NCBI RefSeq assembly: GCF_902497555.1
Contig: NZ_CABVGP010000003.1
Span: 434,001-498,000, forward strand
Direction: 5' to 3'
Origin: Amycolatopsis camponoti
GTDB lineage: Bacteria; Actinomycetota; Actinomycetes; Mycobacteriales; Pseudonocardiaceae
Length of the DNA stretch: 64,000 nucleotides
Position numbers and translations under genes: made by a program. The notes under the pieces are model-generated. The model had not been told where the DNA came from, ran no database searches, and was given only the letters and a program-made list of their open reading frames with translations. Of this stretch, positions 10,038 to 18,570 are shown piece by piece. Position 1 is the first letter of the stretch. The number at the start of each line of letters is the position of its first letter.

Positions 10038-10092
10038 GGAAAACCCCCTCGATCGATGATCGTTCCGCTCCCTTATCGCCGGGGCGGTCGGA

Positions 10093-10983
10093 ATGTTTCC
10101 GATAGCCTCGGATTTCGTGAGTCGCACGCGAAAGCCCGGCCCGGTGGCCGGGCGGTACCCGGTCCGGTTCGGGACGGCGGAGCTCCTCCGCGACGCCGAC
10201 CGGGCCAACGCATGGCTGGTGTCGGTGGACGGGGTCGCCCAGTCGCACGTCGACCTCGACGACCCGGCCGACCTGGAGTTCGACTACATCCGGCGGTTCG
10301 CCGACGTCGTGGACCAGCTGCCGCCGGGCCCGCTGGAGGCGTTGCACATCGGCGGGGCGGCGTGCACGCTGCCGCGGTACGTGGCGGCGTCGCGCCCGGG
10401 GTCGCGGCAGCTGGTGTTCGACGCCGACGGCGAGCTGGTCGAGCTGGTCCGCGCCCAGCTGGGGCTGCGGGTGCCGGGCCTGCGCGTCCGGGTGACGGAC
10501 GGCCGCGAAGGCCTCACGACGAGACGCGAGGACACGGCGGACCTGCTGGTGGTCGACGCGTTCGAGCGCGCGACCCTGGCCGGCGGCCTGGCGACCCTGG
10601 AGGCGACGCGCTCGATCGCGGCGATCCTGCGGCCCCCGGGCATCTACCTGGCCAACATCACGGACGGCGCGGGGCTCCCGTTCGCCCGCCGCTTCCTGGC
10701 GACGCTGCGCGAGGTGTTCCCCGAGGTCCTGCTACTGGCGGACCCGGCGGTGCTGAAGGGCCGCCGCTTCGGCAACCTGGTGTTCACGGCCTCGGCCTCA
10801 CCGCTACCGACGGCGGAGATCGCCCGCCGAACGGCCTCGGCGGCATTCCCGACGAGGTGCGTGGAGGGCGCAGAGCTACGCAAGCTGGCAGGAAGGGCGA
10901 ACCCGATCACGGACGAGGACCGCCCACCCTCCCCCCAACCCCCGGCCGACATCCTGGGGCTGTTCCAAAGAGGTCGTGAGTGA
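10093..10983 (+). CDS. Spermidine synthase-like methyltransferase-fold protein
   Basis: About 296 residues from ATG 10093; GTG 10117 is an equally possible start. The fold is that of class I methyltransferase/spermidine synthase proteins: LEALHIGGAACTLPRYVAA gives the glycine-rich nucleotide loop, QLVFDADGELVELVRAQLG the acidic strand end, and ADLLVVDAFERATL the strand-4 motif. The classical spermidine synthase tetrad is not clear, so polyamine synthesis is not assured. The stop codon sits inside a perfect 19-bp inverted repeat. Confidence 0.75.
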   Translation: MFPIASDFVSRTRKPGPVAGRYPVRFGTAELLRDADRANAWLVSVDGVAQSHVDLDDPADLEFDYIRRFADVVDQLPPGPLEALHIGGAACTLPRYVAASRPGSRQLVFDADGELVELVRAQLGLRVPGLRVRVTDGREGLTTRREDTADLLVVDAFERATLAGGLATLEATRSIAAILRPPGIYLANITDGAGLPFARRFLATLREVFPEVLLLADPAVLKGRRFGNLVFTASASPLPTAEIARRTASAAFPTRCVEGAELRKLAGRANPITDEDRPPSPQPPADILGLFQRGRE

Positions 10984-11019
10984 GAAACAGTGTTCTAACC
11001 CTGTTTCTCACTCACGACC
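10972..11019. terminator. Perfect 19-bp inverted repeat spanning the gene end
   Basis: Left arm 10972-10990 and right arm 11001-11019 are exact reverse complements with a 10-base loop. The TGA at 10981-10983 of the upstream gene is inside the left arm. It could act as a transcription terminator or mRNA-stabilising hairpin; there is no T-tract after it on either strand, so intrinsic termination is not proved. Confidence 0.6.
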
Positions 11020-11064
11020 AGCCACGGCAGACCTGCAAAGCCGCGAGCGAGGCACCGTGGGGGT

Positions 11065-11083
11065 CCGGGGGCTCGGCCCCCGG
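11065..11083. repeat. GC-rich hairpin in the intergenic region
   Basis: Arms 11065-11072 (CCGGGGGC) and 11076-11083 (GCCCCCGG) flank a 3-base loop. It lies in the non-coding stretch between the gene ending at 10983 and the SRP RNA. The rest of 11020-11133 shows no credible gene. Confidence 0.5.
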
Positions 11084-11133
11084 GGACAACGACGGAGTCG
11101 AGCGAAGGGCGAAGCCCGAAGCAGAGACGAAGG

Positions 11134-11219
11134 GGACCCCGCGCACCCGTCAGAGCCTGCTTATCCTTGCTGCCTTCCGGCCCTGGGGAGGTTCACAGGG
11201 TGGACGCCGCGCGGGGTCC
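11134..11219 (-). ncRNA. ffs: Signal recognition particle RNA, small bacterial type
   Basis: On the minus strand the conserved SRP helix-8 core CAGGGCCGGAAGGCAGCAAGG is present, matching the Ffh-binding asymmetric loop region of 4.5S RNA. The ends pair: GGACCCCGCGCGGCG at the 5' end with CGCGGGGTCC at the 3' end. The RNA partners Ffh in cotranslational membrane targeting. Proximity to dnaX is the usual actinobacterial context. Ends are set by the terminal helix and could extend a few bases either way. Confidence 0.93.
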
Positions 11220-11243
11220 GTGGATCAGTGTAGCGGGCCTGGC

Positions 11244-11843
11244 TCAAGCCCCCGCACCAGCCTGCGCACGGGCCTTCTTGAACGTGTTGTGCAGGACCGC
11301 CAGCAGCGCGTCCCGCACCGAAAGCTTCTGCCGCGCGTCGAACGTGATCAGCGGGACGTCCTCGCTGACCGCCAAGGCCCACCGCACGTCGTCGAGGTTG
11401 TGGCCCAGTGACCCGTCGAACATGTTCACCGCCACCACGAACGGCAGGCCCGCGTTCTCGAAGTAGTCGACCGCCGGGTAGCAGTCGTCCATGCGGCGGG
11501 TGTCCACGATCACCAGCGCGCCCAGTGCGCCGTGGACCAGGTCCTGCCACATGAAGCCGAAGCGGTCCTGGCCGGGCGTGCCGAACAGGTACAGCTTCAC
11601 CTCGTCGTCGATGGTGATGCAGCCGAAGTCCAGCGCCACCGTCGTGGTGGTCTTGCGCGGGACGTGGCCGGTGCGGTCCACCGCGGCCGCCACCGACGTG
11701 ATCGCGGCCTCCGTGGTCAGCGGCTTGATCTCCGAGATGGACGACACGGCCGTCGTCTTGCCCACGCCGAAGCCGCCCGCGATGACGATCTTGACCGGGG
11801 CCGGCGGGCGGGCCGCCGGTTCAGTGAATGGCTTCGAGTCCAC
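11244..11843 (-). CDS. cvnD: Conservon GTP-binding protein (CvnD-like)
   Basis: A 199-residue small GTPase-like protein. Walker A is GGFGVGKTT (about residues 24-32), switch II is LFGTPGQDRF (about 88-97), and VVAVNMFDG replaces the usual NKxD region. It is the last gene of a four-gene conservon, overlapping cvnC by 23 bases. In characterised conservons the GTPase associates with the membrane kinase and the roadblock protein in a heterotrimer-like signalling unit; the signal here is unknown. Confidence 0.92.
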   Translation of the reverse strand: MDSKPFTEPAARPPAPVKIVIAGGFGVGKTTAVSSISEIKPLTTEAAITSVAAAVDRTGHVPRKTTTTVALDFGCITIDDEVKLYLFGTPGQDRFGFMWQDLVHGALGALVIVDTRRMDDCYPAVDYFENAGLPFVVAVNMFDGSLGHNLDDVRWALAVSEDVPLITFDARQKLSVRDALLAVLHNTFKKARAQAGAGA

Positions 11844-12177
11844 GAATGACCCTTTCGATCATGCCGAGGTCGTGCGAGTTGGTGTTCGCCGGCCGGCGGA
11901 CGACGACGTAGCCCTGCTCGGCGAGGTCGGCCACCAGCACCCGGGCGACGCCGATGTGCAGGCCGAGCACGGCGGCCACCTCGGCGACCGAAACGGTGCT
12001 CCGGCAGAGGGAGACGATCTCCTGCCGTTCGAACGTGAGCTTCGGGTGTGAAGCCGCCCCCAGGCGGGACGTCATGACCTGCGCCTCGATCTCGAGGCTC
12101 TGGTCGACCGGCTGGGCGCGCCCCGAGGTCATCAGGTACGGCCGCAGCAACGAGGTGTCCGGTTCCTCGGTCATCAC
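11821..12177 (-). CDS. cvnC: Conservon DUF742 protein (CvnC-like)
   Basis: A 118-residue protein with the DUF742 signature LLRPYLMTSGRA near the N-terminus and a winged-helix-like middle (RSTVSVAEVAAVLGLHIGVARVLVADL), ending in GMIERVIRGLEAI. DUF742 proteins are always found between the roadblock protein and the GTPase in conservons. The start ATG overlaps the end of cvnB by four bases; the next ATG is one codon on. Confidence 0.92.
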   Translation of the reverse strand: MMTEEPDTSLLRPYLMTSGRAQPVDQSLEIEAQVMTSRLGAASHPKLTFERQEIVSLCRSTVSVAEVAAVLGLHIGVARVLVADLAEQGYVVVRRPANTNSHDLGMIERVIRGLEAIH

Positions 12178-12608
12178 GAACCTACGGTGTTCTTGAGCTC
12201 CTCGATCAGGCCCGGCGTCAGGACTTCGGTGGCGCGGTTGGCGAACATGGCCATCTCGTAGGCGATCGTGCCCAGGCCGGCCTGCTTGTTGGCCAGCACG
12301 CCCAGCGAGCAGCCGATGCTGATGGTGCAGACCAGCAGGTACCCGTGCTCCAGCTCGATGATCACCTTGTCGGGCGAGCCGAGCGGGTGGCTTTCGGAGA
12401 CGCCGTGGGCGAGACCGAGCATGGCGGAGGAGATCGCGGCGAGGCGGTCGGCGTTGGATCGCTCGAGCTCCGAGGACACCGCGATCAGCAGGCCGTCGGC
12501 CGAGACCGCGATGGCGGCGATCGCGCCCGCGGTGTGCTGCGCGAAGCGGCTCACCAGCCAGTTGAAGTTCTGGGCCTCGACGCTGACGCCGGCTGCGGGG
12601 ATGCTCAT
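12174..12608 (-). CDS. cvnB: Conservon roadblock/LC7 protein (CvnB-like)
   Basis: A 144-residue protein with the roadblock/LC7 pattern: NFNWLVSRFAQHTAGAIAAIAVSADGLLIAVS, then LAAISSAMLGLAHGVSE and VIIELEHGYLLVCTISIGCSLGVLA. These dimeric proteins act as GTPase partners. The start ATG 12608 overlaps the cvnA stop as ATGA and has GCAGGAA upstream; a GTG further upstream would give an unlikely basic extension. Confidence 0.93.
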   Translation of the reverse strand: MSIPAAGVSVEAQNFNWLVSRFAQHTAGAIAAIAVSADGLLIAVSSELERSNADRLAAISSAMLGLAHGVSESHPLGSPDKVIIELEHGYLLVCTISIGCSLGVLANKQAGLGTIAYEMAMFANRATEVLTPGLIEELKNTVGS

Positions 12609-15262
12609 TTCCTGCTCTCTTCTCCTCGTTCCATCACACGACCGGCGGCCACGCCCCATGGCGGGCTGTCCGCCGTCACCACGTCCGCCTTGGCCAGGCC
12701 GGCGGCGAACGAGTCGAACGCCGCCCGCTCGGCCGCCGGGTCCCGCCGGCCGCGGTTCGCGGCGGCTCTCGGGGCCGGCCTGCCCGTGACGGTCGGCGGA
12801 CGCAGGCCGGGGGCGAGCTGGGCGCCGGGGACGCGGCGGACCAGGCCGTCCCGGGCCGCCGGGGCCTCGGCGACCGGTGTCTGCCCGAAGCTGTCACTTT
12901 CGCGGAAAAGCGACACTTCCGAGGCGGCGGTTTCCCGGAGAGGTGGCGCTTCCGTCCCTCCGGCGGCCCGGGCGAAGGCGTCCTGGAACCCGTCCATCGC
13001 GGCCTTGGTCGCCTCCGGGTCGTGCCGCGGCTCGGGCGAAACCGGCGCGGTGGTGCCCGGGCTCGGCAGCTGGGCGCCGCGCACGCGCCGCTTGAGCCCG
13101 GCCCGGCTCTCCGGCTCGCGCTCGGCCGGGACGTCCGGTTCGGCGTCCGGCCACACCGGTTCCCGCTGGTCGAACCAGAGGAAGCCGTTGCGGGAACCGA
13201 GGAGCGCCGGGATCGCCGGCGCGGGCAGCTCGACCGGACGCGGCAAGTCCGAAGTGGACACAGTGGCCGCCACCGCGACGGCTTCCGCGGGACGCGCCTC
13301 GGGTACGGCCTGGGCCGGGATCGCCGGCGCGGGTTTCACGCGGACGTTCACGCGGTGGCTGAACAGCGACGGCGGGATCGTCAGCCGCGCGGTCACGCCA
13401 CCGGTGGTCGGCGTCGCGAGCAGCTCGACGCCCAGGTCGTGGCGCCGCGCCAGGCGGCCGACCACGAACAGGCCGAGCACGCTGGTCGGCGCCAGCTCGA
13501 GCCGTTCGCGCTCGACGAGCCGCCGGTTCTCCTCGGCGACCTTCTGCGCGGTCATGCCGATGCCGTGGTCGACGATGCTCACCAGGCAGGAGCCGTCGGC
13601 GAGGAGCATCGTGTCGACCTCGACCATCGAACCCGGGGGCGAGAACGACGTCGCGTTCTCCAGCAGCTCGGCGAACACGAGCACCAGGTCGGCGCCGAAG
13701 GACGACGACAGCAGGATCTCCGCGACGACCCCCAGCTTGACGCGCTGGTAGTCCTCGATCTCGGCGAGCGCGGAGCGCAGCGCCGTGGACAGCTCGATCG
13801 GACCGGCGATGCGCGTCTCGTCGCGGGTGCCGGACACGACGAGCAGGTTGTCGGCGTTGCGGCGCAGGCGGGTGGAGAGGTGGTCGAGCCGGTAGAGGCT
13901 GGCCAGCAGCCGGGTGTCCTGCTCGTTGCGCTCGACCTCGTCGATCAGCGCGAGCTGGCGGCCGACGAGGTTCTGCGTGCGCTTGGCGACGTTCGCGAAC
14001 ATCAGGCTGGTGTTGCGCCGGGTGAGCGCCTGCCGCTCGACCAGCTCGGCCGCGGTGGTCTGGACCCGGTTGAACGCGGCCGCCAGCTCGCCGAGCTCGT
14101 CGTCCGAGACGACGTCGATCGTGGCCAGCCGCGGGACCTGCTCCTCGGCCTCTTCGGTGTCGGTGACGCGGACGAGCTCGGTGCCGGCGAGGTCGGCGAC
14201 CGAGGTCGCCGCGGTGGTGAGCCGCCGCAGCGGCCGGGCGATCGAGCGGGACACCGCGACGGCCAGGAACGCGACCAGCAAGAACAGCAGGCCCGCGCCG
14301 ACGCCGACCAGCCACGCCAGCCGCGTGCCGGCGGCCGCCCGGTCGTTCGCCGCGTCGGCGATCTCGCCGGTGACCCGCTCCTGGACCAGCTTCCGCTGTC
14401 CCGCTTGGCTTTCCGACGCGGTGAGGACGTCGGTGACGTACCGGCTGGTCGCGGCCGCGTCCCGCGGGTTGCCGATCTGGGCCGCGAGCTCGTCGATCCG
14501 GCGGCCCGCGTCGCTCTGCTCGACGTTGACGACCAGCGCGGACTGGTCGCGGTCGGTCTCGTCGTCGGCCTGCTGGACGAACCGGTCGGTGAAGATCGGC
14601 GCCTGCTGGGTCGCGTCGTCCAGGATGGACCGGCCGGCGTCGGGCGACACCGCCGTCACGATCAACGCCATGCCGCGCAACGAGTTCTCCTCGTTCGCGC
14701 GCAGCAACGCCTCCAGCGCGGTCAGCTCCCGCGTGCCCTCGGCGTCACTGGTGAGCTGCGGGACCAGCCGCAGTGAATCGATTACCGCGCCGATGACCGC
14801 GTGGTAGGTGCGCGCGACGCTGTCGAGCGCGACACCGCGGCGCTGCGCGTTCTGCCGCAGCTCGTCGAGCGAACCGATCCGGGTCAGCGCCGCGGAAAGC
14901 TCGTCGGGCGCGTCGGCGCCGAGCGACGACCGGACGTCCTCGACCGCCGCGCTCACCGTCTTCTGCTGCTGCAGCATCTGGTCGGCGGGCATCGACGGCG
15001 TCGCGACGTACGCGCCGGTCAGCAGCCGTTCGCGCTGCAGCTGCCAGACCAGGCCGCCGAGCTGCTGGGCGTGCCGCGCCACCGTCGCCGACTGCGTCGC
15101 GGCCACGGCGCTGTTCGCCTGCGTCAGCACGAACGGCACCGACACCAGCACCACCGCGACCAGCGGGGGCAGGAGCAGCAGGTTCAGCTTGCCGCGAATG
15201 CCGAGCCGGGACAGGATCGCCCCGCCGCCGGCCCGGTCCGCGGTCGCCTTGCCGTGCCTCAT
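12605..15262 (-). CDS. cvnA: Conservon sensor histidine kinase-like protein with NIT domain (CvnA-like)
   Basis: An 885-residue membrane protein. A first membrane helix (LNLLLLPPLVAVVLVSVPFVL, about 26-46) is followed by a large extracytoplasmic nitrate/nitrite-sensing-type helical domain, a second helix (LAWLVGVGAGLLFLLVAFLAV, about 320), a HAMP segment, and an ATPase domain with FAELLENATSFSPPG (N box) and VDHGIGM (G1). The phosphoacceptor histidine region reads VGRQLALIDEVERNE, lacking a normal H-box, as in other CvnA proteins. The C-terminal 250 residues are disordered and Pro/Ala-rich. It heads the cvnABCD operon. Confidence 0.92.
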   Translation of the reverse strand: MRHGKATADRAGGGAILSRLGIRGKLNLLLLPPLVAVVLVSVPFVLTQANSAVAATQSATVARHAQQLGGLVWQLQRERLLTGAYVATPSMPADQMLQQQKTVSAAVEDVRSSLGADAPDELSAALTRIGSLDELRQNAQRRGVALDSVARTYHAVIGAVIDSLRLVPQLTSDAEGTRELTALEALLRANEENSLRGMALIVTAVSPDAGRSILDDATQQAPIFTDRFVQQADDETDRDQSALVVNVEQSDAGRRIDELAAQIGNPRDAAATSRYVTDVLTASESQAGQRKLVQERVTGEIADAANDRAAAGTRLAWLVGVGAGLLFLLVAFLAVAVSRSIARPLRRLTTAATSVADLAGTELVRVTDTEEAEEQVPRLATIDVVSDDELGELAAAFNRVQTTAAELVERQALTRRNTSLMFANVAKRTQNLVGRQLALIDEVERNEQDTRLLASLYRLDHLSTRLRRNADNLLVVSGTRDETRIAGPIELSTALRSALAEIEDYQRVKLGVVAEILLSSSFGADLVLVFAELLENATSFSPPGSMVEVDTMLLADGSCLVSIVDHGIGMTAQKVAEENRRLVERERLELAPTSVLGLFVVGRLARRHDLGVELLATPTTGGVTARLTIPPSLFSHRVNVRVKPAPAIPAQAVPEARPAEAVAVAATVSTSDLPRPVELPAPAIPALLGSRNGFLWFDQREPVWPDAEPDVPAEREPESRAGLKRRVRGAQLPSPGTTAPVSPEPRHDPEATKAAMDGFQDAFARAAGGTEAPPLRETAASEVSLFRESDSFGQTPVAEAPAARDGLVRRVPGAQLAPGLRPPTVTGRPAPRAAANRGRRDPAAERAAFDSFAAGLAKADVVTADSPPWGVAAGRVMERGEESRK

Positions 15263-15287
15263 TCCCGCACCTCTCCGTCTTCCGTTC

Positions 15288-16076
15288 TCACCCGTCCGCG
15301 GCCACCCGGCCGACGTGGCCGCGGTGCTGCTCCCGGACGAGGTCCTCGATCCGGGCGCGCAGCGCGAGGAAGCGCGGTTCGCGCTTCACCGCCAAGTCCC
15401 GCTCGGTGGGCAGCGTCACCTCGACGTCGGCGGCGATCCGGCCCGGGTCGGAGGCGAGCACCACCACCCGGCCGCCCAGGAAGACCGCTTCCTCGACGTC
15501 GTGGGTGACCATCAGCACCGTGGTGCCGGTGTCGGCCCAGACCTGGCGGATGAGCACCTGCATGTCCTCTTTGGTCTGGACGTCCAAGGCGCCGAAGGGT
15601 TCGTCCAGCAGCAGCACGTCCGGTTCGCAGGCGAGCGCCCGCGCGATCGCGACGCGCTGCTTCTGGCCGCCGGAAAGCTGCTTCGGCAACGACTTGCGCA
15701 CGGCGTGGAGCCCCGTCTCGGCGAGGTACCAGTCCACGCGCTTGGCGCGCTCGCCCGCGTCGACCGCGAGCAGCTCGAGTCCGAACGCGACGTTCTTCTC
15801 GACGCTGCGCCACGGGTACAGCGCGCCGGCCTGGAAGACGAGCCCGCGGTCCGGGCCGGGACCGGTCACCGGGACGCCGTCGAGCACGATCTCGCCCTCG
15901 GTCGGCCGGCTGAGCCCGGCGACCAGCGACAGCAGCGTCGACTTGCCCGAGCCGCTCGCGCCGACGACGCAGACGAACTCGCCGCGCCGCACCTCGAGGT
16001 CGACGCCGTCGAGCGCGCGGGTCACCGTGCCGCGCACGGTGTAGTCCTTCGCGACGTTCCGCAGCTCCAGCGTCAT
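15288..16076 (-). CDS. ABC transporter ATPase (NitT/TauT type)
   Basis: A 262-residue ATPase. Walker A GASGSGKST, signature LSGGQKQRVAIARAL, Walker B VLLLDEPFGALD and switch VTHDVEEAVFL are intact; the VEEAVFL form is typical of nitrate/sulfonate/taurine importers. ATG 16076 overlaps the permease stop by four bases. It is the third gene of an SBP-permease-ATPase operon. Confidence 0.93.
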   Translation of the reverse strand: MTLELRNVAKDYTVRGTVTRALDGVDLEVRRGEFVCVVGASGSGKSTLLSLVAGLSRPTEGEIVLDGVPVTGPGPDRGLVFQAGALYPWRSVEKNVAFGLELLAVDAGERAKRVDWYLAETGLHAVRKSLPKQLSGGQKQRVAIARALACEPDVLLLDEPFGALDVQTKEDMQVLIRQVWADTGTTVLMVTHDVEEAVFLGGRVVVLASDPGRIAADVEVTLPTERDLAVKREPRFLALRARIEDLVREQHRGHVGRVAADG

Positions 16077-17011
16077 GCCGCCCACTTCCCGACCCGCGTG
16101 CGCAGCAGGCGCAACAGGACGTCGATGAGGAGCCCCGCGACGCCGATGACCACCAGCACCGCGAAGATCTTGTCGGTCTGCAGGAACCGCTGCGCCCGGA
16201 CGATCCGGTAGCCGAGGCCCGCCGACGAGTTGATCAGCTCGGCGACGACCACGAAGTTCCACGCCGCGGCGGCGTTGACGCGGATCGCGTCGATCACGCC
16301 GGGCAGCGAGTGCGGCACGACGACCTTGCGCAGCACCTCGCCCCGGCGCGCGCCGAGGGTGTAGGAGACGTCGAGGAGCGCGCCCGGGACGCCGCGGACG
16401 ACGTCGGCGGTCATCAGCGTGTTGAAGAAGACCGTCCCGAGGAACAGCATGGCGATCTTCGACGGCTCGCCGATGCCGAGCCAGATGATCAGCAGCGGGA
16501 TGAACGCGCTCGCCGGCAGGTAGCGCAGCAGCCCGATCAGCGGCTCGAAGAACGCCTGCCCCGCGCTGAAGCCGCCCATCAGGATGCCGAGCGGCACCGA
16601 CACCAGAATGGCGAGGCCGAAGCCTTCGAGCACCCGTTGGGTTGTCGCCCAGAGGTCGTCGAAGAGCTCACCGGTGCTCGCCATGTCGACGCCGGCCCGG
16701 ACCACCGCGACCGGGGACGGCAGGAACGTCGGGTTGACGACCCCGCTGACGCTCAGCAGGACCCACGCGAGGAACGGGATCGCGAACGACAGCACCGCCA
16801 GCTTCCAGCGCGCCGACGCGGAAAGGGGCGTGCGCAGGGAAAGCAGCGCCGAGGTGGCCTTCGGCGCGGTCCGGCGCGGCAGCGGCGCCCAGGCCGGGCG
16901 GCCCCGGCCGGACTCCTGCGCTTCGGCGAGCCGCTGCTCGGCTTCCAACACCTCGGCGGCCCGCTCGTCGGCCGTGACCGCCGGGGTGGTGCGCTGGGTC
17001 GGACCCGTCAC
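16073..17011 (-). CDS. ABC transporter permease (NitT/TauT type)
   Basis: A 312-residue protein with an unusually long cytoplasmic N-terminus of about 75 residues (charged, alanine/proline-rich), then six predicted membrane helices starting at LAVLSFAIPFLAWVLLSVSG. The coupling loop with the EAA-like pattern is LGARRGEVLRKVVVPHSLPGVIDAIRV. GTG 17011 overlaps the stop of the binding-protein gene. Works with the adjacent ATPase and lipoprotein. Confidence 0.9.
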   Translation of the reverse strand: MTGPTQRTTPAVTADERAAEVLEAEQRLAEAQESGRGRPAWAPLPRRTAPKATSALLSLRTPLSASARWKLAVLSFAIPFLAWVLLSVSGVVNPTFLPSPVAVVRAGVDMASTGELFDDLWATTQRVLEGFGLAILVSVPLGILMGGFSAGQAFFEPLIGLLRYLPASAFIPLLIIWLGIGEPSKIAMLFLGTVFFNTLMTADVVRGVPGALLDVSYTLGARRGEVLRKVVVPHSLPGVIDAIRVNAAAAWNFVVVAELINSSAGLGYRIVRAQRFLQTDKIFAVLVVIGVAGLLIDVLLRLLRTRVGKWAA

Positions 17012-18015
17012 TGCGGCGCGGCCTTCACGAACTGGTCGTCGAACAACCCGTCCAGCGACGGCCGCTGCTGGGCGAGCCCGGTGCCGACGATGAAGTCGAC
17101 GATCTTGTTCGCCTGGAAGTCGAGGTGCTGCGCGGTGACGCCCGGGGTGAACGCGTCGAGGTTCTGCTGGCGCGTGAAGATCGTGGTGCCGGCGTCGTAG
17201 GACCGGTAGTCCGCATCGGACACACCGCCGCGCTTGGCCATGATCCCGACGGCCGCGTCCTTGTTGTTCTTGATCCAGGTCAGGGTCTCGAACCAGGTGT
17301 TGACCAGTGCCTGGACGTCCTTCGGGTGCTCCTTGACAAGCTTCTGCGACGTGACGAGGTGGTCCGGGATGGCACCGGGGAACTCCGTCGACGTCGAGAT
17401 CGCGCGGCTGCCCGGGCGCTCGAGGGCCTTCGAGGTGAACGGCGCGAACGCACCCACCGCGTCGACCTGGCCGCCGACGAACGCGGCCGCGGCGGCGTCG
17501 GTCGGCAGGTTGACCAGCTCGATGTCCTTTTCGGTCAGCTTCGCCTCCTGCAGCGCGAGCAGCAGCAGGTAGTGGTCGACCGTCCCCTGCTCGACCGCGA
17601 CCTTCTTGCCCTTCAGGTCGGCGATGGCGTTGATCCCGTCCCGCGCGATGATCTTGTCGTTGCCGGTGGAGTTGTCGTTCACCAGCACGATCGACAGCTT
17701 CGCGCCGCCGGAAGCCGAGGAGAGCGTGTCGTTGAGGGTCTGGCTGTTCGCGTCGATGGCCCCGCTGGAGAGCGCGTTGATGCTGTCGGTGTAGTTGTCG
17801 AAGTACTTCAGGTCGACGTTCACGCCGTTCTTGGCGAACAGGCCCTGCTCCTGCGCCACCTGCCAGGGGAACCAGCCCGGCCAGGCGCTGAACCCGAGCG
17901 TGATCTTGTCCCCGGAGCCGGTGGCGGAGCTGTCGCCGCAGCCGGAAAGCGCGGTGACCCCGGCGAGGGTCAGCAAGGTCAGGAGCACCGTCAGCAGACG
18001 GGGGCGGGAAGTCAC
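17008..18015 (-). CDS. ABC transporter substrate-binding lipoprotein (NitT/TauT, NMT1-like)
   Basis: A 335-residue lipoprotein: signal with lipobox ALSGC, then a periplasmic-binding-protein domain starting ITLGFSAWPGWFPWQVAQEQGLF. ALSSGAIDANSQTLNDT and DLKGKKVAVEQGTVDHYLLLLAL match the NMT1/THI5-like family that includes taurine, sulfonate, pyrimidine and guanidine-linked transporters. GTG 18015 is chosen because GGAGT precedes it and the signal peptide starts there; an upstream extension would include untranslated leader. The ligand is not known. A structured leader lies upstream. Confidence 0.88.
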   Translation of the reverse strand: MTSRPRLLTVLLTLLTLAGVTALSGCGDSSATGSGDKITLGFSAWPGWFPWQVAQEQGLFAKNGVNVDLKYFDNYTDSINALSSGAIDANSQTLNDTLSSASGGAKLSIVLVNDNSTGNDKIIARDGINAIADLKGKKVAVEQGTVDHYLLLLALQEAKLTEKDIELVNLPTDAAAAAFVGGQVDAVGAFAPFTSKALERPGSRAISTSTEFPGAIPDHLVTSQKLVKEHPKDVQALVNTWFETLTWIKNNKDAAVGIMAKRGGVSDADYRSYDAGTTIFTRQQNLDAFTPGVTAQHLDFQANKIVDFIVGTGLAQQRPSLDGLFDDQFVKAAPQ

Positions 18016-18123
18016 AGCGAAACTCCAAAAGGCGGGGAAAGTGGAGTGTTGCGGCGTCGAAAGCGCACAGTCATCGCTGCCCTCTTCCAGACGCACCTGA
18101 TCGGGTCGCGGATGAGAGAAAGC

Positions 18124-18190
18124 GGACAAGGATCACCCACACTCAGTGATATCCGGCCCCTCAGCGCACCGGATCGGCTACCCCTTGTCC
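18124..18190 (-). promoter_or_regulatory. Candidate structured 5' leader (three-way junction)
   Basis: Read on the minus strand, an outer 8-bp stem (GGACAAGG 18190-18183 with CCTTGTCC 18131-18124) encloses an 8-base joining segment, a 6-bp hairpin (ATCCGG/CCGGAT, 18174-18151, 12-base loop) and a 5-bp hairpin (ATCAC/GTGAT, 18150-18132, 9-base loop). The two inner hairpins stack with no unpaired bases between them. It starts about eight bases after the predicted transcription start and lies 109 bases before the binding-protein start. The geometry suggests a riboswitch, but I could not match it to a known class. Confidence 0.55.
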
Positions 18191-18204
18191 CTCACCCGGC
18201 GGGC

Positions 18205-18234
18205 AGCCTAGCGAGTGGCACAAGATCACCACAA
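18205..18234 (-). promoter_or_regulatory. Predicted sigma-70-type promoter for the ABC operon
   Basis: On the minus strand TTGTGG (18234-18229) and TAGGCT (18210-18205) are separated by 18 bases. The predicted start near 18198 would put the three-way-junction RNA at the very 5' end of the message. Confidence 0.45.
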
Positions 18235-18570
18235 TGCCCGGAGGATGCGGCCGAACGAGTGATCCGCGCCGGGGCCAACCAGCGTCATCGACGCTTTCGA
18301 CACCCCTTGCCGACCGGCTTTCTGTCGGCCGCCCGGCCAAGATCGTGGCCGAGCGGCCGTGCAGCCGCACGGGCTGTAGTCCCTAGTCGTTACCGCGCGC
18401 CTTGATCATCACCGAGCGCTACCCGAGTCCGGCGAACAATCGTTCGGATTGTGTCGTTCACCGAGGCGGGAATCGAACAGGTGTGCGCCCTCGCCGATAT
18501 CGCACGAAGCCGGGATCCGGGAATGATTCCTCGACTGTTAACACGCCTGAAACAATCGGACGAATTTCGA
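18235..18570. other. Intergenic region without a credible gene
   Basis: Between the ABC operon promoter and the end of the glycosyltransferase gene there is no reading frame with convincing start and codon bias. Several short hairpins occur: GCCGAC/GTCGGC (18309-18329), GGCCA/TGGCC (18335-18350) and CGTGC/GCACG (18358-18371). They may belong to a terminator or an unidentified RNA. Confidence 0.4.

Noticed and set aside
13022..14776. Long plus-strand frame opposite the conservon kinase
   Set aside because: Low-complexity translation and antisense to a clear kinase domain.
18124..18190. TPP, SAM-IV or guanidine riboswitch identity for the leader
   Set aside because: Short fragments resemble each (GGTGCGCTGAG, CCGGGTGA, GGGACAAG), but the conserved cores are not present in the right order.
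18465..18530. tRNA-like GTTCGATTCCC segment on the minus strand
   Set aside because: No matching acceptor arm, D-arm or anticodon arm can be built within 70-95 bases upstream.
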